Origin: Tillus elongatus
Taxonomy: Eukaryota > Arthropoda > Insecta > Coleoptera > Cleridae
Length of the DNA: 64,000 bases
NCBI GenBank assembly: GCA_964006375.1
Contig: OZ023267.1
Location: forward strand, 36,529,766-36,593,765
Reading direction: 5' to 3'
In this document: one piece after another, positions 53,877 through 64,000 of the stretch
How the letters are laid out: each line of letters opens with the position of its first letter
Numbering within the stretch: position 1 is the first letter of the stretch
The notes under the pieces: model-generated
Told to the model about the DNA's origin: nothing
The model's input: only the letters and a program-made list of their open reading frames with translations
Databases searched by the model: none
Made by a program: the position numbers and the translations under genes

Positions 53877-54690
53877 GTGGCGGCTCGTGACTTTGGGAGT
53901 GGGGTGAAGTAGAATCCGCGCGGCACCAAAGGGGGGTCCAGAGAGACCAAGACCCCCTCTGCGCCGTGGACGAATTTAAAAAAAATTCCAGGTCATGAGG
54001 TCTTCTGGCATTTCAGTATTTAAATGAAAAATTAATCTGCACTAAAATATAGACTTTCACAATGAATAATTTTTGGAATAATGACCAGGAATATTCGATG
54101 AGAGGACACTGTACACGCACGCGTATTACCTATGAAAATCTGTTTATAGATGGACGGGCTACAAGCATATTTTTTTCAAATTCAAGGCCCTTCTCCCTTT
54201 TTATAACTTAAAATTTCATATCTAATGTTTTATTATTTTGAAATTACGCTTTTAGAGGTGATAATAAACAAATCAATACCACTTTCCAAAAAGAAACATG
54301 AAAAATCCAACTTTTCAAAGTCTCGACTCAATCTAAACAAACGACAGAAGATGGAAACTAAGCTTTGAAGCAGGCTCAGAACTCTGCATCACTTTTGTGG
54401 CACTAACAAACACCAACCCACCAGTGCGCGTGCCGTTGCCATGGCAACCGTCTCATGCAAGCATCCCGAAGCAGACGCAGCATTTGCATATGAACGAATC
54501 TGGCTCAGTCAGTCTGCAGTTGCTTGACGCTCTACAGTAGACTGTGGTCCGCAAAACAAATTATAAAAATACATTATCAACTGCGGCGAGACGTAATAAG
54601 ACATTCTCATATGGTTGTACCAAATGAATTTAACAGAATGAAAAAAATTAAAATTATGGTGGATTTTGAACCTGACAAAGGAACGCTTCG
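53877..54690 (+). mobile_element. hAT-like non-autonomous element remnant
   Basis: Terminus 'cagtggcggctcgtgac' at 53877; interior matches the inverted remnant at 8878-10870. The other end is missing near 54690. Confidence 0.7.
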
Positions 54691-54904
54691 AATTGTTTTT
54701 GGGTAACATCTCTTCATGGGGGTTAATTGGTAAAAACTGACATTTCTTCGTCAAAACTCGAGTAACATAACATTTCAGAAGTTTATGGGTACCGGAATAC
54801 GAATATTTTCTTTATAGTCAAGTCATGGACCCCAAATTCATTCCATAATAATCTCTTACTGAGGAGAGTAGATTATCACAGCTATTAAGTGAAGATTGGA
54901 ACCT

Positions 54905-55030
54905 GTGTTGAGCACTGATAAGTACACTGGGCGAACCGATATCACCGCAACACATCTTTTTAAAGACCTGACGACTGTTTCACTAACAAAGTTAGCGTCA
55001 TAAGAGGATGATATTTTTTTGGCTTTCTAA
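54905..55030. mobile_element. Single arm of the fold-back element at 18.5 kb
   Basis: 'gagcactgataagtacact' then 'gaccgacg..gtttcacta' and 'gttagcgtcat' match 18488-18600. Confidence 0.6.
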
Positions 55031-55501
55031 AACATGCTTAGAAGAACCACTGCATGCGTAAACCACAAGACAAATATTGCGGTTTCAACCCCCAAGTAAG
55101 TAAAAAGACTTGGGGAAAATAGACTTGCTGTGAGGCGTAAATAAAGTTAAAAGGGGGTATGGCTGCAAACTGTAAAAGGCAGCTTACAGAAGCCCAACTA
55201 AGCTTTTACTTACAATTATATTCCCTTCTAATTTTTCCCCGCGCAGCACTCCTACTCACTCCGGGCCTCGTACCTTTTCTGGTGGTTGATTCCACAATAT
55301 TTCTCCCGTAAAAGCAGGTTCTAGGCATGTTTTTAAAAAAATTCTGAGAGCTGTTCGTGAGGTAAATCTGCAAATTTACCCAAATTTATTTTGTTCTGAC
55401 TGCGAGGCAAACGTGGATGCGTTATAGCAGTGTTTTGATCTCGAATTATTCTGGGAGTTTGTAACAGAAACACGACGATGCAATTGAATCGATATAATAA
55501 C

Positions 55502-56064
55502 CAGGGCTCGGACTATATGCAATTCGCATATTTTTCCTAAATTGCACATTTCCATATATTTTGCATTATTTGCATATTTTACAATTTTTATGTGTTTCCG
55601 TATATAACAAAAGCCATATACTTGTTTCAATGTAAGCAACTGCTAAGGTAAATTTATAGGCCGTTCAAATGTAGCTGGTGGAGATTTCAAATTCCTGGTA
55701 TTGTATAGTTCGAGCGCTTCACTCAGATATAAGACAGTGCGCTAGACAGGGTGAGCTATCTCTGGGTACTTAGAATCTACCGCCTCCTAGCTTTGTACGT
55801 GTTATACCTAAATGAAACTAGTAGCTAGTAGGTGAGAGTATAAAAACAAATTCTTTGAAGGATTGTTGTCGGTAATGGCGCCCTTTTCTTTGTACTTTAC
55901 ATCAACGTGAAATAAATAGCAAAATGCAATTTGCAGGTATTGTATAAATCTAAAATTCGTAAGAACTAGGGTTTTACGCTCGCTTATAATAAAAACTGTG
56001 TCTGAAATTCCCACGTATATGCGCATATTTCACCTAAAAAATTTGCATATAAATCCGAGCCCTG
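55502..56064. mobile_element. hAT-type MITE, 563 bp, 8-bp target duplication
   Basis: Starts cagggctcggactatatgca and ends with the complement-like tgcatataaatccgagccctg; ataataac flanks both sides (55494-55501 and 56065-56072). Interior is A/T-rich with repeated 'tttgcatat'. No transposase. Confidence 0.92.
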
Positions 56065-56072
56065 ATAATAAC

Positions 56073-57224
56073 TAATTACTTATTCATAGAATTTTTTTCT
56101 TTATTCAGGTCAAGTAATCAGAATATTTTTATGCGCTTTAACGGCCAATGGATTTTTGTTCTTGAAGAATTTAAAAACTTCCTTGCGTATTGTCAAAAGT
56201 GAATGATGTACAGTTTGAAAATTTACCCCAAATTTATCTTCTTTTTTAATTGCATTCACTAACTCATTTTGCCTTTAAAAATAGGAAGCTATTATCAAAA
56301 TTGAAAATAAATTTTTTGTTACTAGGAAACAAAATAAGAAAACTTTGACATGGTTAAATAGATAATCAAGCTGTGTTTCAAATGAGGTGTCACAAGCCTA
56401 CTCTTTCAATTTCAAAGTTTAGCGATTGTGTCAATCTAAGAAGGTTAGAGAAAGCGATGAAAATTTTACGCCACAAAGTTTATTTCTAAAATCACAAATC
56501 AACCTCTTTCATACCTTTAATTTTACAGATATTCACTGAGAATATGAATTCATTAACTACATTTTCTTCACGCTGTAAATGGCTAGCTAATTAAGGCCGC
56601 AGAGAAAATATTTCGCAACTCTCGTGTTATCAGGGTTAAAGAATTCAGAAAATAGAACAAAGAAGAAACGTTACATCTCCAAATTAAAACTAGGAAAGTT
56701 TATTAATTCCTCAAGTGTTCTATTTTCCTAATAACCCCATTATTCATAATGAAAACCAAGTTCTTTCCTCATCTACAGAAAGTATCGTTATTAATTTTAC
56801 TTCTCACTAGTTAGGTGTAGGTTGTATTTCGATTAGTTGGGTAATAAGTGAAGTGGATATGAATCGATAAGACTAGATAATGTTTTTACTCATGGGAAGA
56901 ATTTAATCCATTGATAGATTTATTCAGTTTAAATAAACCATATAAATATGCCCTTAATTACATGTTTAGATGGAAGTTGATTATAACAGACTGATACGGG
57001 CTTTGGAACTATTGCGGCACCCAAACTAATTTGAAACTCTATCACCGATACAAAATTAGTTAGTGGTGATAATGATAGAACAATATCAACTCTAATGCTA
57101 GTTATGTGTTCTATTTTATCTAATCAAGTTACCCACTAGTTACTGTCGCGTTAATGCCACCGAACACTGTAGATGTCGAACCCTATAAACATTATTGTCG
57201 ATTCAATAGCTAGGTTTTACCTTA
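56073..57224. other. Intergenic; nothing identified
   Basis: AT-rich, no recognisable coding or repeat structure. Confidence 0.5.
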
Positions 57225-57819
57225 TAATACACTTTGGAGAAACCAATTCATCACAAGACATCTTTTAGACTTGAGAATCGTTTCGCTTACAAACTTAGCA
57301 TAACCAGAGGGATGAATAACAGCCGAGATTATGCAACCCCTGATGACTTTTCTTCCCAAAACAAAGCGAGGTATTTATTTAAAAAAAATCACCTTTGCAT
57401 TACAGTCAGTGGCATAGAAATTATGAAAAAAAGGTAACATACCCAGATCTCCGCCACTAGATTAAATAATTTTTCAACTACTGCAAAACATTTCACAAAT
57501 ATTAAAATTTTCAACGACTTTAACACTCTGTATCTTGAAAACTAAAGCTCCAACAACACATGTCTAGAAGAAATTTTCGGTCTATTTTTACAATTACTTC
57601 ATGCCCCATAAATTTGTAATACGTATTCATTAACACCCTGTCTGCATTGGGTGCCCGTTTTTCTAGCTCAAGCCAAGGGCGTAGATAAGTTTTTTTCTTG
57701 GAGAGGGTATTCCAAAAAATACAAAGGTAAACAAAATTACAAATACAAAGACTAAAAAATGTATTGAATTAAAATAATTGAACAAAAAATTGCAAAAATA
57801 TTTCCCACATTAGAAAACA

Positions 57820-58190
57820 AAAGTCAGGACGCAGTAAGTGTGTTATGGGAGTGAATTTTCATGGAAATGATCTGCACCAAACATTTTTTATTAAATACTT
57901 ATAACTTTTATAACATAACCCTACATCAAAAATTTGGTTACCATAGGTCTGTTATTTTCGGAAATAAAAAAATTGTTCGAAAGAAAACCCAAAATGTTCT
58001 CGGAAAACCTCATCCAATTTTTCTGGATAACGAACTTATCCAACCCACTTACAAAAGGAAGGTACCTGTCAAATTTCATCCAAATCAGAGTATTGTTTTT
58101 GAGTTATTGTGTGAATTTTTTCCTATGAAAATGCACTTAAAAAATTAACAGGTCTGGACGCAGCAAGTGCGTTATGGTAGTGAATTTTCA
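57820..58190 (-). repeat. (TA)n-associated repeat pieces inside the hAT element
   Basis: 'cgcagtaagtgtgttatggg' at 57829 and 'cgcagcaagtgcgttatggt' at 58155 are two inverted-orientation termini of the dispersed family, with 'aacgaacttatccaaccc' between them. Confidence 0.7.
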
Positions 58191-58270
58191 TAGAAATGAT
58201 CTGCAACAAAAAAATTTTTATCACTTTTTTTTCTTGTAACATAGAAATATAGATTTTGGTGTATCGTTTA

Positions 58271-58272
<2 letters not shown>

Positions 58273-58354
<82 letters not shown>
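58273..58354. repeat. (TA)n microsatellite inside the hAT element
   Basis: About 82 bp of TA, 'cttatatata' to 'tatataaaca'. Confidence 0.95.
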
Positions 58355-58359
<5 letters not shown>

Positions 58360-58483
58360 ATGTAAAAATTGAAACTGACCCCGGATATGGGTTCTAGGAG
58401 TCCTAGTTCGCGCTGGTTGGCAAAAATTTTTTCAAAATTCAAAAGTCCCGATTAGTGAATTTTTTCTACGAAAATTCAGTAAA

Positions 58484-58700
58484 AATCAAACTCGAAATCA
58501 GAGTAATGCCAAGGTTCTGTTTTTCTTTTGTTTTGCAAGTCGCTCCAAAACCTTTTTGTCATTCATTGGAACGCTCTGATCCTCATGCATGAAGGCTAGT
58601 CCACCTAACCAGTGTTGTTCTATTCTTAAGCTGAATCAAATTTTAAACGTTCTTAACGCGGAAAAACACTTTTCTGCAGACTCCACACTGGCAGGCAAAC
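58484..58700 (-). pseudogene. hAT transposase, C-terminal dimerisation region
   Basis: Minus strand reads PASVESAEKCFSALRTFKI, stop, then LGGLAFMHEDQSVPMNDKKV and LERLAKQKKNRTLALL. P-x-S-V-x-SAER-FSALR...RL--LA-----R is the hAT dimerisation domain. A further piece with ISIRFPRINTID lies at about 59110. Broken by stops. Confidence 0.82.
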
Positions 58701-59444
58701 CTGCAAAAAATCTTAGTGCGAGATGTACCTATATTACGAAATACTTCTTTAGCGGATAATTTGAGAGTTTCAGCAACTTCAACAAGCACCTGTAGAACCG
58801 TTGTTCCATTTTCTAATACAAAAATTCAGCTGTACCTAAAACTGGACTATTATTTATTATTTTCCTATTCCAGCAAATATTTTGGTACATATTTTTTTTT
58901 GATGATGAAATATGGTCATTTTTTGTATTATTACTGCAGGAATGACATTTTCATTTTTAGGAAAAAAAAAGTTTAGAATGAAAGTGAAACTTGAGATCTT
59001 CCATGATGTTCTTCAATAGAGAAACGAAAATGCCGGTGTCATTATATCTCTGGGGGATTTCCTTTTGAACGTTAGTATGCTTAAAACCTTAGTAAGACGT
59101 CTATAGTGTTTATGCGAGGAAACCTTATAGAAATATTTAACTCATTGCGCAGTTTGACAATTTCTTCAAACAATCTCGTGAATCATCTATCTGCGCTCAT
59201 ATTTCTTTCTTCTAGCTGATCTAAAAGACAATAAACTGAGTTCTCAGCATACTTCCTTTTGAAAGTTTAAAAAATTGCTAAAATGCAGGTCCAAGAAGCA
59301 TATTCACAAAAAAAATTTACGAGTTTTACTTATTTCGAGATTTTCTTATTTTTTTAACAAAAAAATTCCGACCCAGTAATTTTTTCTCCTTAGGTCTTAT
59401 GGGGGGTAACTACCTCCATTACCCCTCCCTTATCTACGCCCTTG

Positions 59445-60482
59445 GCTCAAGCAGGGGGATGTCATAAACGGCTGTACTATGAAGTGTGCTAGTAGAACTG
59501 AGGGAATGAAGAAGCTCAATGAAAAAAATCGAGAAGAAGAAGACATATTCTGAGACACAATAACTTTCCGACCGTAATATTTAAAGAACACATAGGTAAT
59601 TGAGAAAAAAGAAAAAAGTCTGGACGCAGCAAGTGCGTTATAGAAGTGAATTTTCATAATAATGTTTTAGTAACAATGATGTCTCTTGAATGCAAGCAGG
59701 CATCAATTTGGTTACCGGTATAACATATATAGTAGAAATAATGTACCATATTTTATCAAAATAACTAAGTGTTTGAAAATCTACAACATTTTCCAAAAAT
59801 AAACTTAAAATGTTTCCGATAAAACTAAATTCCTAGCCAACAAACCTTAAGTTAATAACAAATTGAGTTATTGAAATTTGAAGCATTTAATGAAAATTCG
59901 CTACCAAAACGCACTTACTGCGTCGTGATTTTTTTCTTACAGACATGCATCAAAGTTCGATAAAAAATGCAAAAATGCACAAAGATAAGGGTGTTCGAGG
60001 GAATAATTCTAAGTATCACTAACGACTTTTGGGCCACCTGTGATTGTCAAAATAATTTTATAAGATGCAGCTCAACACACCCTATAATTAACGTATACAA
60101 TTTTTTCTCGTATCTTGTACAATAACAATTATATTGAGCTATACCGTAGAAATGCGTCACCCTGTATATATGTCAACAGAAAAAACTGAATGTAAACCCG
60201 CATATGGAGTCTAGGGGGTCTACTGTGCACTCATTTGCAGAAATCTTTTCAAAATTCAAAAGTCGGGATCTTCTCATTAGTGAATTTTCTTAAGAAAATT
60301 CACTAATTACTAATATTGTTTATTACCATAACGCACTTGCAGCGTCAATATGTTATTTTTAAGTTTTATTTTTGTTGATAAATTCCACCATACTCTCTAC
60401 CTTAACGCAATTGCTGCGTCAGTATTTCTTCCATAATATGTACCCATAATTATAATATGGTTCATTACCGTAACTCACTTGC

Positions 60483-60484
<2 letters not shown>
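59445..60484. repeat. Cluster of (TA)n-associated repeat ends
   Basis: Termini 'acgcagcaagtgcgttatag' at 59623, 'taccaaaacgcacttactgc' near 59902, 'taccataacgcacttgcagc' near 60326, 'taccttaacgcaattgctgc' near 60399 and 'accgtaactcacttgctgca' near 60467. The last three are a tandem run at about 70-bp spacing leading into (TA)n. Confidence 0.75.

Positions 60485-60554
<70 letters not shown>
60485..60554. repeat. (TA)n microsatellite
   Basis: About 70 bp TA directly after a 'cacttgctgca' terminus. Confidence 0.95.
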
Positions 60555-60558
<4 letters not shown>

Positions 60559-61309
60559 AACATTTTGTTGACAAACTGTTCCTACCGGATAGCCAGTTTG
60601 CTCAGCTTACCCGAATTATCTTTGTAAAAAGACGACGATGTCGAAGAAAAAGAAGAAGAGAAACTGGATCTCGAATTAGGCCTTCCCAATACGCTATTAT
60701 TGTAAATACAAAGTAGTGACGGCCGCGTATATAGAGCTAAGTAAAGGTTCGCTTTATAGCCATATCCACGGTTACATAATTACATAAGTATCATGAAAGA
60801 TGCATTTATTAGAAGATATTCCACTAAAAATGTGACAGGTTATTTAAAAAGTACATTTTAAAAACATTTTCCCATTAAAGTTAACATCAAAAACTTAATA
60901 TAATGATATAAATAGAGAATATGAACGTTTAAAAACTATTCAGAATAAAATAATATATGTCAAACTCGTAAAAATTGCAGATAAACGTGTTAAAAAAATC
61001 ACTATGTAAGTAAAATGGATTATTTTGACGCAACTCCTTAACCTGGATTATCTAATACACAGAAAACTTAGTTTACTCAGCATCTGATTACAATCTGTGG
61101 ATAAAACGTAATCTTTAATAGTCAATCAAGGTTAATCGGGTACTGTATTAATTCCAGACATAACGTACACGTCGTGATGTGAAAAATTTTGACCTTTGAG
61201 CAACTAATTTTTAAAGCCTTTTTGCCAAAAATCCCGCTGTCCTGGTTTGTTCAAGGTACACAAATTTCACGCAAAACCAGCCGCTCTCCAAAAAGTTCTA
61301 TACTAAATA

Positions 61310-63080
<1,771 letters not shown>

Positions 63081-63161
<81 letters not shown>
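63081..63161. repeat. (TA)n microsatellite
   Basis: About 80 bp TA ending at 'cagggtgattcg'. Confidence 0.95.
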
Positions 63162-63163
<2 letters not shown>

Positions 63164-63450
63164 GGTGATTCGTAGCGCAATGGACACATAATGTACGAGT
63201 GTAGAAGGCCTCAAAATATGCCGATTTTTTATATAAAATTTTTCTCTGACGCCTATGGTTGGTGAGATATTGACCTCGGAAGGTTCTTTAATAATTACAA
63301 GAAACACCTGTATTGCAGCAATGCCCCAACATAGAGCAACCATATTTGGTAGATGGTTTTCTTTTATCAACGTCGTTATTAGACAAAAATTGGAAGTGGA
63401 TATAAACTCAGAAGGGGTGGGTCACCCTTTAAATGACATGGTTTTTTGAA
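63160..63450. mobile_element. Probable transposon end ('acagggtg' class)
   Basis: 'tacagggtgattcgtagcgc' followed by non-coding sequence. The terminus resembles ends and sub-repeats of the DD41D elements in this window; no partner end is visible. Confidence 0.4.
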
Positions 63451-63894
63451 ACCTTAACCCAATCAAAAATTAACGTGCATCAATTTTCAGGAAAATTAAT
63501 TTTTGTGCCTTTTTCTCCTCTTGTCAATTTTTCGAAAAAATCACCCATTTTTGAGAAAAATGAGATTTTTAGATTTGAGATTAAAACAAAATTATGACCA
63601 TTGAAGACTTTATTGAACACATGAAGGGTCCCTCCAGCATTTTTTATGAAAAAAACAAAATGGAAGTCATTTTGAAGAATTTTAACTAAATAAGTTTTTA
63701 TGTGAGCTCAATGAAATGAGAACATGGAAATAATTTACATTATTTCAACACCTTCCAAACAATTGGCTAGCAAAGTTAGAGAACATAATGACTCACAAAC
63801 TAAACTAAAGTTGTAGGTTTTCGCCTTTATCTTTGTATATGTTATTGAGGAAAATTTGAATAATTGTATTTTGGATGGTGTAGTTTTTGTGTAA

Positions 63895-64000
63895 ATTACG
63901 TGGATAAGTTCGTTAGCCAGGAAAGTCAGACTAGTTTTTTTTTGGAAAATATAAAATTTGTGTTCGCAAAGTCTTTGTAGTTTTTCAAACAAAAAGTTAG
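63895..64000 (+). repeat. (TA)n-associated repeat fragment at window edge
   Basis: 'gtggataagttcgttagcca' is the internal segment of the family; continues past the window. Confidence 0.65.

Larger units (their letters stand above)
57674..59444 (-). mobile_element. hAT transposon, 1771 bp, 8-bp target duplication
   Basis: Terminal repeats caagggcgtagataag at 57674 and its complement cttatctacgcccttg ending at 59444. Both sides carry gctcaagc (57666-57673 and 59445-59452). The interior contains a decayed minus-strand transposase and, within it, (TA)n-associated repeat pieces. Confidence 0.93.

Overview
The window is a eukaryotic, almost certainly insect, genomic segment. It is very AT-rich, has no bacterial-style gene density, and is dominated by transposable elements. 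The elements are typical of insects: Tc1/mariner transposases of three catalytic classes, RTE-like and Jockey/CR1-like LINEs, hAT elements with 8-bp target duplications, a tRNA-derived SINE, and many long (TA)n microsatellites. The order cannot be fixed from the sequence; a beetle is a weak guess.

One conserved host gene is recognisable. It lies on the minus strand and is spread over about 40 kb: a choline/ethanolaminephosphotransferase (CEPT1 in vertebrates, bbc in Drosophila). Its coding exons read right to left: exon 1 at 46520-46309 (start codon and N terminus), exon 2 at 40790-40550 (complete CDP-alcohol phosphotransferase motif), exon 3 at 32219-32061, then three homologous 132-nt exons at 19420-19289, 11555-11424 and 6042-5911. 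Each of the three supplies the same 44-codon slot of the protein in the same phase, with GT-AG boundaries, so they look like a cassette of mutually exclusive exons. The 3' exons (about 150-170 residues by comparison with the family) must lie left of position 1. All introns are packed with mobile elements.

Layout: 1-1440 LINE fragment (minus); 3278-5345 array of a 222-bp repeat with microsatellites grown inside its units; 6.2-8.6 kb DD41D transposon with ~490-bp inverted repeats; 8.9-10.9 kb hAT-like remnant carrying a LINE; 11.9-13.1 kb second DD41D-related element; 14.2-16.4 kb large (TA)n-associated repeat with its own 275-bp tandem array; 16.7-17.5 kb SINE interrupted by a THAP-domain coding fragment; 20.0-23.5 kb two adjacent long-inverted-repeat elements; 24-30.6 kb LINE and mariner fragments; 30.65-31.8 kb ~255-bp tandem array; 32.4-33.4 kb mariner and (TA)n repeat; 33.7-35.9 kb LINE; 36.2-36.5 kb SINE; 37.6-40.3 kb two inverted LINE copies; 41.1-45.8 kb a Tc1 transposase split by an RTE LINE and by a 516-bp TIR element, both with readable target duplications. 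From 46.5 kb to the end (5' of the gene) I see no host gene, only repeats: a (TA)n-centred palindrome at 47.6-48.1 kb, an 80-bp-arm hairpin at 52.2 kb, two hAT elements with 8-bp duplications (55.5-56.1 and 57.7-59.4 kb), and further (TA)n tracts.

Every transposon or LINE open reading frame with a diagnosable active site region is broken by stops, frameshifts, truncation or active-site changes, so nothing here looks autonomous. The main biological observation is the three-exon cassette in the phospholipid-synthesis gene.
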